The notes: generated by a model from the sequence alone, not told the origin. DNA of 64,000 nt from JBBDYD01 sp040901865 (GCA_040901865.1 JBBDYD010000137.1:1-64000), one strand, 5' to 3'; counted from the first letter of the stretch, positions 1-9,599 are shown. Numbers and translations: made by a program.

Positions 1-221
1 ATTGAAAGAAAGAGCGGGGGGGGGAGAGTGGATGGTTTTGAAGTTCCCATCTTGTAAACGGCCAGTGCAATTCCACCTTTGGCAATTTCTTCTGCCTGCA
101 TCTGATACGCGTGGACTTCTCCCACCCGGTCGACTGCTCGCTCTGCTTTCTGTAGCCCGACAGAGTATAACCCGAGAATGATCGAAACCGCACCGACAAA
201 AATTACTCTGGAATTTCCCAT
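1..221 (-). CDS. Partial small membrane-anchored protein, PilX-N-like
   Basis: Only the first 73 codons are present; the gene runs off the left edge. The start is ATG at 221-219. A hydrophobic segment at about residues 6-23 (VIFVGAVSIILGLYSVGL) is followed by an amphipathic helix ending in QAEEIAKGGIALAVYKMG. That layout recalls the N-terminal part of PilX-like pilus accessory proteins, where a membrane helix precedes an A-E-x-G-I-x-x-A stretch. The resemblance is weak and no function can be fixed. A run of nine G at 16-24 encodes PPP here; if its length is wrong in the assembly, the reading frame to the left would change. It is divergent from proS. Confidence 0.5.
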   Translation of the reverse strand, partial: MGNSRVIFVGAVSIILGLYSVGLQKAERAVDRVGEVHAYQMQAEEIAKGGIALAVYKMGTSKPSTLPPPLFLS

Positions 222-380
222 TTTATTTCAGGCCCTTATCCTGAAAAACCGCATGAACGAGCGACAGAACTCCACTATTGATAAGGAATTCTCGAACCAC
301 TCATTGTGACATGTATCAAGAATCTGCTTAGAGACTCTTTGCGAATGTTTCGTACGATCCGGGCCTTCTTCCATGGATGC

Positions 381-387
381 TACCTTG
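381..387 (+). promoter_or_regulatory. Possible -7/-10 element for proS
   Basis: TACCTTG lies about 58 bases before the proS start and matches the element found in front of rimP exactly, including the following GA. No TTG is found at the expected 19-21 base distance upstream, so this is a half-match only. Confidence 0.3.
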
Positions 388-444
388 ATTCCGGCCTGAA
401 GTTTTCGGAAATTCCATCCTTAACAAGGGAAAATAGCGAATTTC

Positions 445-2139
445 ATGCGAATTTCAAAAATGTTTGTCCCCACGCTTAAGGAGACACCTTCTGACGCCAC
501 GATTGCAAGTCACATCCTGATGCTCAGGGCGGGGCTTATGAGGCAGTTGACAGCTGGTGTCTATGCCTTTCTCCCCATGGGGTACCGAGTTATGCTGAAA
601 GTGATGCGCATCCTTCGTGAAGAAATGGATGCAATTGGCGGACAGGAGTTCCATTTCCCCGCGCTAAATCCGGAATCCCTTTGGATCCAAACAAACCGTA
701 GAAACATTCCGAACCTGATTCTCAGCATCAAAGAGCGTGACCTGGTTCTTGCCCCAACACACGAAGAAGTCGTTGGATGGCTGGCGGCAATGCATATCCA
801 GTCGTACAAAGACCTCCCACAGCTCTGGTATCAAATTCAGACGAAATTTCGGAATGAGCCTCGGCCGCGTTCCGGGGTACTGCGGGGCAGAGAGTTTATT
901 ATGAAAGACTCCTACAGTCTCGACGCTACTCAGGAAGGACTGAATCTCCAGTATGAGGCGCACGCGGAAGCGTATAAGCGAATTTTCTTGCGATCCGGAC
1001 TGAAGTTCTTTGTTGTCGGTGCGTCGAGCGGAGCCATGGGTGGCACGGGTTCTCAGGAATTCATGGTCGAATCCGAGACAGGTGAGGACACTGTCGCACT
1101 CTGTCCTACCTGCTCCTACGCTGCGAATTTGGAAGTGGCAACATCAGCCCTGCCAGCAGTCGGGCGCGTTGACGAAAACCTCGCCCTCGAGGAAATCGCA
1201 ACACCGAACGTACGGACCATCGACGCATTGGCTTCATTTCTTCATGTGGGCCATGAACGGCTGGCAAAATCTGTGGTTTACAGACACGATGGGAAACCTG
1301 TTCTCGCTATGCTTGTTGGGAACGATCAGCTCAATGAAACAAAGCTTGCTGCGGCTCTGGGCGGCGGTGATGTGCGTCCGCTTGAAGCCTCTGAGTTGAA
1401 AGTCCTAACCGGCGCTGATGGCGGTTCCATTGGCCCTGTCAATCTCAAGGGATTCAGAATTGTGGCGGATCTAAGGCTCAAAGGAGCCAACGGACTGATC
1501 AGCGGCGGCAATCGAAACGACATGCACCTCAAGAACATCGATTTTGATCGCGATGTTAAACTGGATGGACACTATGACCTCAGGAACGTGGAGTCTGGCG
1601 AACCCTGCGTCCAGTGTGGCGGTGCACTCAAAGTCACGCACGCCATCGAGATAGGCCACATCTTCAAATTAGGAACAAAATACTCTGAAGCCCTCAATGC
1701 CACAGTCCTGGATGAGAACGGACAATCCAAGCCAATTATCATGGGAAGCTACGGCATAGGCGTGGAACGCATTGTCGCATGCCACATCGAACAAAACCAT
1801 GACGAACACGGAATTGTCTGGGACAAGGCCATTGCACCCTTTGCGGTTCATCTCATCGCAGCCAGCATGAACAGCAAGGAAACGGTTCTTACGGCAAACC
1901 AACTGTACCGGATGCTGACCGAAGGCGGTCTCGAAGTGCTTTTTGATGACAGGTCCTCTGTGACGGCTGGATTTAAATTCAAAGACGCTGATCTTCTCGG
2001 AATGCCTTTTCAGGTCATCGTCGGCGAGCGGGGATTGAAGGAGAAAAAGATTGAAATCAAGCGTCGGGCGACAGGGGAACGAACCATGGTCCCTCTCGAA
2101 GAGGTCCTGACAACGCTGCGCTCTTTTCTCTCGGCTTAG
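445..2139 (+). CDS. proS: Prolyl-tRNA synthetase, bacterial type
   Basis: Charges tRNA-Pro with proline in the cytoplasm. It is 564 residues, close to the usual 570 of the long bacterial form with an inserted editing domain. Class II synthetase signatures are visible: THEE at 105-108 and the RGREFIMKDSYS motif 2 region near residue 148. The YbaK-like editing insertion occupies roughly 225-395. GSYGIGVER is motif 3 near 435, and the anticodon-binding domain follows to the end. The loop before THEE (about residues 80-103) is unlike the usual ESGR-type sequence and looks divergent. AAGGGA lies 15 bases before the ATG, a loose Shine-Dalgarno spacing. It stands alone, with its own probable promoter near 381. 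Confidence 0.96.
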   Translation: MRISKMFVPTLKETPSDATIASHILMLRAGLMRQLTAGVYAFLPMGYRVMLKVMRILREEMDAIGGQEFHFPALNPESLWIQTNRRNIPNLILSIKERDLVLAPTHEEVVGWLAAMHIQSYKDLPQLWYQIQTKFRNEPRPRSGVLRGREFIMKDSYSLDATQEGLNLQYEAHAEAYKRIFLRSGLKFFVVGASSGAMGGTGSQEFMVESETGEDTVALCPTCSYAANLEVATSALPAVGRVDENLALEEIATPNVRTIDALASFLHVGHERLAKSVVYRHDGKPVLAMLVGNDQLNETKLAAALGGGDVRPLEASELKVLTGADGGSIGPVNLKGFRIVADLRLKGANGLISGGNRNDMHLKNIDFDRDVKLDGHYDLRNVESGEPCVQCGGALKVTHAIEIGHIFKLGTKYSEALNATVLDENGQSKPIIMGSYGIGVERIVACHIEQNHDEHGIVWDKAIAPFAVHLIAASMNSKETVLTANQLYRMLTEGGLEVLFDDRSSVTAGFKFKDADLLGMPFQVIVGERGLKEKKIEIKRRATGERTMVPLEEVLTTLRSFLSA

Positions 2140-2152
2140 CCGTTCCCGGAAG

Positions 2153-2184
2153 TTTGTTTTTTCTTCGAGGATTTTCGTATCTTC
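2153..2184 (+). promoter_or_regulatory. Candidate dnaE promoter
   Basis: TTTG at 2153-2156 is followed after 21 bases by TATCTTC at 2178-2184, in the gap between proS and dnaE. This fits the TTG-N19/21-TAnnTT pattern seen at other starts in this window. Predicted leader length is about 55 bases. Confidence 0.35.
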
Positions 2185-2246
2185 ATTCTGGCAGTGCTGC
2201 TCCCACTTGTGGTTCCTCCACTGTTTGCATCCGTTGTTGATACTCC

Positions 2247-5200
2247 ATGAACCAATTCATTCATCTGCATAACCACTCTCATTATAGCCTCCTCGACGGT
2301 GCGGCGACCATCGAAGGGATTGTGAAAGCAGCGTCACGTCACGGCATGCCTTCCGTCGCACTGACGGACCATGGGGTCATGTTTGGCGCTCTTGAGTTTT
2401 ATAAGAAGGCCAAAAAGGAGGGAGTGAAGCCCATTATCGGGTGTGAAGCGTACATCGTAACTAAAGGGAGCCGCAAAGAACGGTCGGCAGAAATGCCCGT
2501 AAAAGGGAGGGGCAGAGGTATCTACCACCACATTCTTCTCCTGGCGAAGAACGAGACGGGTTATCGAAACCTGATGAAGCTGTGCACAATCGGCCACACC
2601 GATGGCTTCTATTATAAGCCGCGGATTGATGTGGAAGTGCTCAATCAGTACAAAGAGGGCATCATTGCAACATCGGCATGCCCCGGCGGGGTGGTAGGTG
2701 CCCATCTCGTAAACGGAGATTACGATGAGGCGTTGGCCGCCGCAGGGCTCTACCGGGATGTGTTCGGGTCCGATTTTTACATTGAAATTCAGAATCACGG
2801 CATGGAGGTCGAAAGACCGATTCTCCGTGATGCTCCACGCATTGCAAAGGAACTCGGGCTGAAACTTGTTGGTACCAATGATTGTCACTACATCAAGCAT
2901 GAGCACGCAATATCACACAACATCATGCTCTTGATACCTGATGCGAGCAGCACAAATGTTCCAGACCACACGACGCTGCGCTACGGGACGGATCAGCTCT
3001 TTTTCAAAAGCGCGCAACAAATGGCCGAGGTTTTTCGGGATTATCCTGAAGCCATTCGATCGACCCTGGAGATTGCCGAGCAATGTACGGTCGAGTTGGA
3101 TCTCAAAACAAATCACATGCCTGACTTCCCGATTCCGCCCGATGCGGGAGTCACGACGCTTGATGAGTATCTCGACAAATTGGCGGTACGCGGTTTGCAG
3201 AAACGCTATGCAAACCCCGGACAGGATCTCCAGCAGAGGCTGACGAATGAACTGGATGTTATTAAAAGAATGGGGTATGCCGGATATTTTCTGATCGTGC
3301 AAGATTTCATCAATGAAGCGAGGAGAATGGATGTCCGCGTAGGGCCCGGAAGAGGGAGTGCGGCCGGGAGCCTCGTTTCGTATGCCCTTGGAATCACCGA
3401 TGTTGATCCCATTCACTTTGGACTTCTGTTTGAGCGCTTCCTCAATCCGGACAGGGTCAGCATGCCGGATATTGACATCGACTTTGCCGACGACAAGCGT
3501 GATAAGGTTATCCAGTACGTACGCCAGAAGTACGGAGAGAACTCTGTTTCACAGATTATCACTTTCGGAACGCTTTCTTCGCGCGCTGTTCTGAAAGATG
3601 TGGGACGTGTGCTGGGAATCCCTTTGAGCACCATCGATTCCATTACGAAACAAATCCCGGTATTCCAGGGAAAGGTGACACCCCTGGCGGAATCCTTTGA
3701 GACCATTCCCGAATTGAGGTGGGTCAGGGACAGTCCTGACGAGAAGATCAAACTTCTGGTGGAGACAGGGAAGGTGCTGGAAGGGATGAACCGCAACGTT
3801 TCGATGCACGCAGCGGGTGTTGTGATCGCGCCGGGGGACATCAGCGACTTCGTGCCGATGTACAAAACGCCGCAGACCGAGCTGATGACACAGTACAACA
3901 TGAAGGATTTGGAAGAAGCCGGCCTGCTGAAAATGGATTTTCTCGGATTACGGACACTCACCGTCATCGAGAATGCGATTCGCTTGATCAAAACGAATCA
4001 CGGGGTGGACCTCGATTTGAACAAAATTCCGCCTGATGATCAGAAGACCCTCGATCTCTTTTCCAAAGGGCAGACCGTCGCGGTGTTCCAGTTTGAAAGT
4101 TCCGGGATGCAGGACTACCTGCGCAAGCTTAAGCCCACATCGATCCACGACTTGGTTGCCATGAATGCGCTCTACCGGCCTGGGCCGATGGAGAATATCC
4201 CCGATTTTATCGACAGGAAACACGGTAGGAAAACAATGGAGTACCTGCACCCAAAACTCGAGGCAACCCTGCGCGAGACATACGGGGTCATTGTCTATCA
4301 GGAACAAGTGATCAAGATTGCCAGCGATATCGCCGGGTTCAGTCTTGCGAAGGCCGACATGATGCGTCGCGCCATGGGCAAGAAAGACAAGAACCTTATG
4401 GCCGATCAGAAAAAGGAATTTGTCCAGGGGGCCTTCGGGCAGGGCGTTGAGAGGAAGACTGCATCGGAAATTTTTGACCTCATCGAAAAATTCGCTTCCT
4501 ATGGATTCAACAAGTCGCACAGCGTTGCCTATTCGGTGCTAGCGTATCAAACCGCCTACCTGAAGGCGCATTATCCGGCGGAGTATATGGCGGCGACGCT
4601 GACGAGTGAAATTGGCGACACCGACAGGATCGTTCTGTTTATTGACGACTGTCGTAAAATGGGGATCGACGTTTTGCCCCCCGACGTCAATGAAAGCGGC
4701 GTGGATTTCGTGGTCTCGCCAAATGGGCTGCGATTCGGGCTGAGCGCGATCAAGAACGTTGGTACGGGGGCCGTGGAGCAGATCGTGCGAGTGCGATCGG
4801 AGAATGGCAGGTTCCAGGATATTTTCGACTTCTGTGCAAGGGTTGACCTGCGGGCGGTGAACAAGAAAACACTGGAAAGTCTCATCCTGGCAGGAGCGTT
4901 CGATTCCCTCCACGACAATCGGGCTGAATTGTTTTTCTCAGTTGAACGGGCGGCCGCCTACGGGCAACAACTCCAGGAATCCTCCGGACGGGGTCAGTCG
5001 AGTTTGTTCGAGTCGGGAGGTACCAAAATTCAAACAAGACCGGTGCTCCCGGCCGCAGAACCCTGGGGGGAAGCGGAGAAACTGTCGAGAGAAAAGTCGG
5101 TGCTCGGTTTCTATGTTTCGGGTCACCCCCTGGAAAGTTACCGGGAAGAAATCGAAGCATTTGCCAACGCACGGCTTGGCGAACCCGCCGGTGCAAACAT

Positions 5201-5705
5201 CAATGCGACTGTCCGCGTGTGCGGGATTGTGTCTTCTGTGAAAAAAAAGATTGACCGGAGGGGGAATTCGATGGCCTTTATTACTCTCGAAGACTTCACC
5301 GGGAAAGGGGAGGGGATTGTGTTCGCGGATGCATATAAGAAGTATTCGTCCCTCCTGAACGTTGATTCCATGGTGATGGTGATCGGCAAGGGTGAGGTCA
5401 ACGGGGATTCCCTGAAGGTTCTCGTCAACGAAATTCTTCCCATGGAGCGGGTGAGAGAGCAGTTTACGAAAAGCGTGAGCCTTACGTTGGACCTGGACAA
5501 GGTGAACGAGGACACGATTGTGGAGCTGCGAAAAATTCTCGAATCACACAGTGGGAAATGCCTTTGCTACCTGAACCTCAACGGTGGCGGATTAAAACAG
5601 AATTCCCTATATTTAACCCGCCGGCACGTTGTTAACCCCGACAAGGATTTTGTTCGTTCCGTCAAGCGGCTGTTGGGTCCCGCTGCGATTCGGCTGCAAG
5701 GATAA
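2247..5705 (+). CDS. dnaE: DNA polymerase III alpha subunit
   Basis: Replicative polymerase subunit, 1152 residues against about 1160 in E. coli. Order of parts: PHP domain (about 5-215), polymerase palm with the PDIDIDF aspartates near 407-413, GRGSAAGSLVSYALGI just before it, then fingers, a helix-hairpin-helix region and a C-terminal OB fold (about 990-1070). All nine metal-site positions known from proofreading-active PHP domains seem conserved: H8, H10, D17, H42, E67, H95, C145, D212 and H214. This suggests intrinsic 3'-5' exonuclease activity, unlike E. coli DnaE. No Shine-Dalgarno sequence is obvious before the ATG. trxA follows after 10 bases. Confidence 0.97.
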   Translation: MNQFIHLHNHSHYSLLDGAATIEGIVKAASRHGMPSVALTDHGVMFGALEFYKKAKKEGVKPIIGCEAYIVTKGSRKERSAEMPVKGRGRGIYHHILLLAKNETGYRNLMKLCTIGHTDGFYYKPRIDVEVLNQYKEGIIATSACPGGVVGAHLVNGDYDEALAAAGLYRDVFGSDFYIEIQNHGMEVERPILRDAPRIAKELGLKLVGTNDCHYIKHEHAISHNIMLLIPDASSTNVPDHTTLRYGTDQLFFKSAQQMAEVFRDYPEAIRSTLEIAEQCTVELDLKTNHMPDFPIPPDAGVTTLDEYLDKLAVRGLQKRYANPGQDLQQRLTNELDVIKRMGYAGYFLIVQDFINEARRMDVRVGPGRGSAAGSLVSYALGITDVDPIHFGLLFERFLNPDRVSMPDIDIDFADDKRDKVIQYVRQKYGENSVSQIITFGTLSSRAVLKDVGRVLGIPLSTIDSITKQIPVFQGKVTPLAESFETIPELRWVRDSPDEKIKLLVETGKVLEGMNRNVSMHAAGVVIAPGDISDFVPMYKTPQTELMTQYNMKDLEEAGLLKMDFLGLRTLTVIENAIRLIKTNHGVDLDLNKIPPDDQKTLDLFSKGQTVAVFQFESSGMQDYLRKLKPTSIHDLVAMNALYRPGPMENIPDFIDRKHGRKTMEYLHPKLEATLRETYGVIVYQEQVIKIASDIAGFSLAKADMMRRAMGKKDKNLMADQKKEFVQGAFGQGVERKTASEIFDLIEKFASYGFNKSHSVAYSVLAYQTAYLKAHYPAEYMAATLTSEIGDTDRIVLFIDDCRKMGIDVLPPDVNESGVDFVVSPNGLRFGLSAIKNVGTGAVEQIVRVRSENGRFQDIFDFCARVDLRAVNKKTLESLILAGAFDSLHDNRAELFFSVERAAAYGQQLQESSGRGQSSLFESGGTKIQTRPVLPAAEPWGEAEKLSREKSVLGFYVSGHPLESYREEIEAFANARLGEPAGANINATVRVCGIVSSVKKKIDRRGNSMAFITLEDFTGKGEGIVFADAYKKYSSLLNVDSMVMVIGKGEVNGDSLKVLVNEILPMERVREQFTKSVSLTLDLDKVNEDTIVELRKILESHSGKCLCYLNLNGGGLKQNSLYLTRRHVVNPDKDFVRSVKRLLGPAAIRLQG

Positions 5706-5715
5706 AGGAGCATTC

Positions 5716-6039
5716 ATGAAACCTGTAACGCTTACTGATGATAATTTTCAATCCGAAGTATTAAACTCCGACAAACCGGTCTTGGTGGATTTCTGGGCCG
5801 AGTGGTGCGGGCCCTGTCGAATGGTTGCGCCGATTGTAGAAGAAATGGCCACGGAGTACAGCGGCTCACTCAAAGTCGGAAAAGTCGATGTAGATGCGAA
5901 TCAGAAAGTATCGATGCAGTTTGGCGTACGGAGTATTCCCACGCTCCTCATTTTCAAGAACGGCAAGGTGGTGGATCAAATTATCGGGGCAGTGCCGAAA
6001 CGTGCTCTCGCCGACAAAGTCACGAAGCATCTCAACTGA
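5716..6039 (+). CDS. trxA: Thioredoxin
   Basis: Small dithiol reductase, 107 residues, the normal family size. The active site WCGPC is at residues 30-34, with the cis-proline in the SIPT stretch near 73-76. The start is set by AAAGGAG five bases before ATG 5716; an in-frame reading could extend upstream into dnaE, but that would add an unrelated tail. It follows dnaE by ten bases and probably shares its transcript, and an intrinsic terminator lies just after it. Confidence 0.96.
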   Translation: MKPVTLTDDNFQSEVLNSDKPVLVDFWAEWCGPCRMVAPIVEEMATEYSGSLKVGKVDVDANQKVSMQFGVRSIPTLLIFKNGKVVDQIIGAVPKRALADKVTKHLN

Positions 6040-6054
6040 ATACGGATCATACGG

Positions 6055-6099
6055 AATGCGAGAACGCCTGCTTGCCTTGAGGCTTCTCGCATTTTTGTT
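6055..6099 (+). terminator. Intrinsic terminator after trxA
   Basis: AATGCGAGAA-C-GCC (6055-6068) pairs with GGCTTCTCGCATT (6081-6093) with a single bulged C, and runs into a T-rich tract at 6091-6100. It ends the dnaE-trxA unit, 41 bases before aspS. A TTTG (6094-6097) within the T tract lies 22 bases before TACTTTC (6120-6126), a weak aspS promoter candidate. Confidence 0.85.
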
Positions 6100-6140
6100 T
6101 TCGGCCAGGTCGCCGGTTCTACTTTCTCCAGGAAGGTGTC

Positions 6141-7907
6141 ATGACACTACAGTATAAAAAAAGGACTCATACCTGCGGGCAACTTCAGCCCGTGGATATC
6201 GGCAAGACGGTCACGTTAACGGGATGGGTTGACGTTCGGCGCGATCTTGGAGGCGTCGTGTTCATCGATCTGCGCGATCGTTACGGAACAACCCAGGTCG
6301 TTTTTTCCCCTCAGCATTCGCGGCAAGCCTATGATCTGGCGCAGTCGCTTCGCTCGGAATATGTCGTTTCCCTTACCGGTACAGTGGGAAAGCGCCCCGC
6401 GGGGACCGAAAATGAAAACACCGCCACCGGCGCCATTGATGTGGCTGGCACAGAGTTGACGATTCTCAACAAAGCGGAGACGCCTCCATTCCCCATCAAG
6501 GATGACATCGATGTCAGCGAGGATATTCGCCTCCGGTATCGATACCTCGATCTGCGAAGGCCCGGCGTCCAGCGGAATTTCCTCATCCGTCACAAGGCAT
6601 CGTACGTCGTGCGGTCGTATTTCGACCGTTTGGGGTTTACCGAAATTGAAACACCCGTCCTGATGAAAAGCACGCCGGAAGGAGCGAGAGATTTTCTTGT
6701 GCCAAGCCGTATTCATCGGGGGAAATTCTACGCTCTTCCTCAGTCGCCGCAGACATACAAACAAATCCTGATGGTCGCCGGATTTGACCGGTATGTTCAG
6801 ATTGTGAAGTGTTTTCGTGACGAGGACTTTAGAGCCGACCGCCAACCGGAATTCACGCAGATTGATGTCGAGATGTCCTTTGTTGATGAGGACGACATCA
6901 TGAGTATGACTGAAGGGCTTATGGTGCAGTTGTTTAAGGAAATTTTGGGCGTGGAACTCAAGGTTCCGTTCCGGCGCATCTCCTATCGTGAGGCAATGGA
7001 GCGATACGGAAGCGATAAGCCGGACACGAGATGTGGCCTTGAATTGAAGGATTGCTCCTCAGATGTTTCCGGGAGCGGATTTCGGGTCTTCAGTGAGACC
7101 GTCGCAAATGGCGGCGTGGTTGCAGGATTCGTTGTTCCCGGTCTCGCGACAATTACCCGGAACCAGCTCGACGGCCTCGCTGACCTCGCCAAGAGCAACG
7201 GAGCTGCAGGATTGATCTCGATCAAGGTGCTGGACAAACTGGAGAGCTCCGTTGACAAGTTTGTGTCTCAATCGGAATTGAAAGCCATCGTGAGTCGTCT
7301 TGGAGCCAAACCGGGTGACTTGTGCCTCCTGATATCCGGACCATGGCAAAAGGCCTATTCTGTTCTCGGCTCCCTCCGATTGGAGATGGCCACGCGGCTT
7401 GAATTGATCAACCAGAAGGAATGGGATATTCTTTGGGTCGTCGATTTTCCATTGCTGGAATTCAGCGAAGAGGAACAGCGGCATCTCGCAGTCCATCATC
7501 CGTTTACATCTCCGAAGCCTGAGGACATTCCGCTTCTGAGCTCGAAGCCCCTCGAGGCAAGAGCCCGCGCTTATGACCTCGTCCTCAACGGGAGGGAAAT
7601 CGCAGGAGGAAGCATAAGAATTCATGATGCGGAGTTACAAGGGACGATGTTCCGGCTCCTCGGAATTAGCCAGGAGGATGCAAAACAGAAGTTTGGTTTT
7701 TTGCTGGATGCCTTTCGATATGGTGCGCCGCCGCATGGCGGAATCGCCTTTGGGTTCGACAGGATCATGATGCTCTTGACCGGACAGAAATCGATTCGTG
7801 ATGTCATAGCGTTTCCAAAAACCGCCAGCGCCGTTTCTCTCATGGACGATGCCCCGTCATCGGTGGATAAGGGGCAGCTTGAAGAATTGCATCTCCGGAT
7901 AGTCTGA
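6141..7907 (+). CDS. aspS: Aspartyl-tRNA synthetase
   Basis: Class II synthetase of 588 residues, the bacterial form with an internal GAD domain. An N-terminal OB fold binds the anticodon (about 1-105). Motif 2 is FRDEDFRADRQPEFTQID near 225-240. The GAD insertion lies at about 295-420, and motif 3 is GIAFGFDRIMMLL near 535-547. GGAAGG precedes the ATG at good distance. Whether it is specific for tRNA-Asp or also charges tRNA-Asn cannot be told by eye, and no gatCAB genes are seen here. The AtuA-like gene follows after three bases. Confidence 0.96.
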   Translation: MTLQYKKRTHTCGQLQPVDIGKTVTLTGWVDVRRDLGGVVFIDLRDRYGTTQVVFSPQHSRQAYDLAQSLRSEYVVSLTGTVGKRPAGTENENTATGAIDVAGTELTILNKAETPPFPIKDDIDVSEDIRLRYRYLDLRRPGVQRNFLIRHKASYVVRSYFDRLGFTEIETPVLMKSTPEGARDFLVPSRIHRGKFYALPQSPQTYKQILMVAGFDRYVQIVKCFRDEDFRADRQPEFTQIDVEMSFVDEDDIMSMTEGLMVQLFKEILGVELKVPFRRISYREAMERYGSDKPDTRCGLELKDCSSDVSGSGFRVFSETVANGGVVAGFVVPGLATITRNQLDGLADLAKSNGAAGLISIKVLDKLESSVDKFVSQSELKAIVSRLGAKPGDLCLLISGPWQKAYSVLGSLRLEMATRLELINQKEWDILWVVDFPLLEFSEEEQRHLAVHHPFTSPKPEDIPLLSSKPLEARARAYDLVLNGREIAGGSIRIHDAELQGTMFRLLGISQEDAKQKFGFLLDAFRYGAPPHGGIAFGFDRIMMLLTGQKSIRDVIAFPKTASAVSLMDDAPSSVDKGQLEELHLRIV

Positions 7908-7910
7908 TTC

Positions 7911-9272
7911 ATGAAAGAATCCATTCGCATAGCATCGGGACAGGGCTTCTGGGGAGATCTCCTGACGGCGCCGAAATCCCAGGTGACTGAAGGACCAGTC
8001 GATTACCTCATGATGGATTACCTCGCCGAGGTGACAATGTCCATCATGCAGAAGCAAAAGAACAAGGACCCGAAGCTCGGGTATGCGCGGGACCTTGTCA
8101 GTGTGCTCAAAGACCTTCTTCCGATTTGTGTAGATCGAAACATTCGAGTCATCACGAATGGTGGAGGTGTCAACCCGCTGGCGTGCAGCGAAGCGATTGC
8201 CGAGACCGCACGGGGGCTTGGAATCCGGGGAATGAAGGTCGGCGTTGTGCTCGGCGACGATATTCTGGAGCAGATCGGCTTAGTACAGTCGATGGGGCAC
8301 GAGTTGAAAAACATGGAGACCGGAGAGCCCGTGTCGCTTGTGCGCGATCGGCTTCAAAGCGCGAACGTCTATTTCGGGGCGGGCCCCATTGTGGAAGCCC
8401 TGAGACAGGGAGCCAACATTGTTGTTACGGGGCGAACGACCGACACCGGGCTTACCCTTGCGCCCATGATGTTTGAGTTCAATTGGTCGCCCGAAGATTG
8501 GGACCGCCTCGCTGCCGGGACTGTTGCTGGACACATCCTCGAATGCGGCGGCCAGGCCTCAGGCGGCAATTTTTCAGCCGACTGGAGGTCGGTACCGGAC
8601 CTCGCGCATATCGGTTTCCCGATCGCGGAGGCGTATCCGGACGGACGCATTGTTATCACGAAGCACGAATCGCTCGGCGGTTTGGTGTCTCTCCAAACGG
8701 TCAAGGAACAGCTCCTCTACGAAATCGGAAACCCGAAAGAGTACATCACGCCGGATTGTGTGGCCGATTTTACGACAATTCACCTCACGCAAGAGGGGTC
8801 AAACAGAGTGCGCCTTGATGGTGTGAAGGGAAAACCCGCGACGCAGTTTTACAAGGTCTCAATGTCGTACCTTGACGGCTATACCGCGTTTGGGACCTTG
8901 ACGTACTCGTGGCCCGATGCCTTTGAGAAAGCAAAGAAAGCAGATGAGATTCTCAGAATCCGGTTGAAGGACCTTCGAATCCCGTTCGAAGAAATCCGCA
9001 CTGAGTATCTCGGTGTCAATTCATCGCATGGACCGATCGCCCCGCCGGTTGACGATCCGAACGAAGTCGTGCTGCGGGTCGGTGTGCGGAGTCAGGACCG
9101 GGCAGCGGTGGAACGGTTCGGGAAGGAGATCGCTCCGCTCATTCTCACCGGTCCCCCATCGGTCACCGGTTTTGCGGGTGGACGACCAAGGGCGAGCGAG
9201 GTCATTTCGTATTGGCCCGCCTTGCTCGCAAAACAAGCGGTGAAGCCAATTGTTAAAATCGTCAGCGTATGA
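7911..9272 (+). CDS. AtuA-like protein (DUF1446 family)
   Basis: 453 residues, matching the DUF1446 (acyclic terpene utilisation AtuA) family by its N-terminal IASGQGFWGD region, the TNGGGVNPLACSEA glycine loop near residue 80 and VVTGRTTDTGLTLAPM near 172. In Pseudomonas, AtuA belongs to citronellol/geraniol degradation, but its reaction is not well defined. There are no carboxylase or other atu genes nearby, so the pathway is unproven here. The stop overlaps the next gene by four bases (ATGA). Together the two genes correspond to the two halves of longer fused AtuA proteins. Confidence 0.85.
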   Translation: MKESIRIASGQGFWGDLLTAPKSQVTEGPVDYLMMDYLAEVTMSIMQKQKNKDPKLGYARDLVSVLKDLLPICVDRNIRVITNGGGVNPLACSEAIAETARGLGIRGMKVGVVLGDDILEQIGLVQSMGHELKNMETGEPVSLVRDRLQSANVYFGAGPIVEALRQGANIVVTGRTTDTGLTLAPMMFEFNWSPEDWDRLAAGTVAGHILECGGQASGGNFSADWRSVPDLAHIGFPIAEAYPDGRIVITKHESLGGLVSLQTVKEQLLYEIGNPKEYITPDCVADFTTIHLTQEGSNRVRLDGVKGKPATQFYKVSMSYLDGYTAFGTLTYSWPDAFEKAKKADEILRIRLKDLRIPFEEIRTEYLGVNSSHGPIAPPVDDPNEVVLRVGVRSQDRAAVERFGKEIAPLILTGPPSVTGFAGGRPRASEVISYWPALLAKQAVKPIVKIVSV

Positions 9273-9598
9273 AAATCCAGCTCCGACAGATCTGTCATGC
9301 GCGCTCCGGTGACAAGGGTGATACCGCGAACGTCGGGTTGATTGCACTCAAAGAGGAGCATTATCCGATCTTACGCGATTTTGTGACGCTTGAGCGTGTG
9401 AAGAGGCATTTTGCGGGTATTGCCCTCGGACCGGTGGAACGCTACGAGTTGCCGAATCTCTGGGCCCTGAATTTCCTTTTGCACAACGCTCTGGGGGGCG
9501 GAGGGACAAAATCACTCAAAAACGATGCGCAGGGGAAAACCCTCGCTGCGGCGCTGTTACGAATGGAGTTGGATCTTCCTGAAGGATATGGGGTCTGA
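9269..9598 (+). CDS. AtuA-associated ferredoxin-like-fold subunit
   Basis: 109 residues. RQICHARSGDKGDTANVGL near the N-terminus and the ending AAALLRMELDLPEGYG match the small C-terminal module of AtuA-type proteins, which here is a separate gene. It overlaps the preceding AtuA-like gene by four bases and stops two bases before the A of the prfB start, so the three are probably translated in series. No metal-binding cysteine cluster is present; the name refers to fold only. Expected partner: the 453-residue protein upstream. Confidence 0.8.
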   Translation: MKIQLRQICHARSGDKGDTANVGLIALKEEHYPILRDFVTLERVKRHFAGIALGPVERYELPNLWALNFLLHNALGGGGTKSLKNDAQGKTLAAALLRMELDLPEGYGV

Positions 9599-9599
9599 T

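Noticed and set aside
16..24. G9 run as a phase-variable switch
   Set aside because: It lies at the very edge in a partial gene; a sequencing artefact cannot be excluded and no alternative frame can be followed.
2334..2906. 190-codon minus-strand frame opposite dnaE
   Set aside because: Shadow of the PHP domain coding region with no independent evidence.
5629..5715. Upstream extension of thioredoxin
   Set aside because: It overlaps dnaE and lacks similarity to thioredoxins; the ATG after AAAGGAG is clear.
9525..9599. Longer prfB start
   Set aside because: It lies inside the upstream gene and adds residues absent from RF2 proteins.
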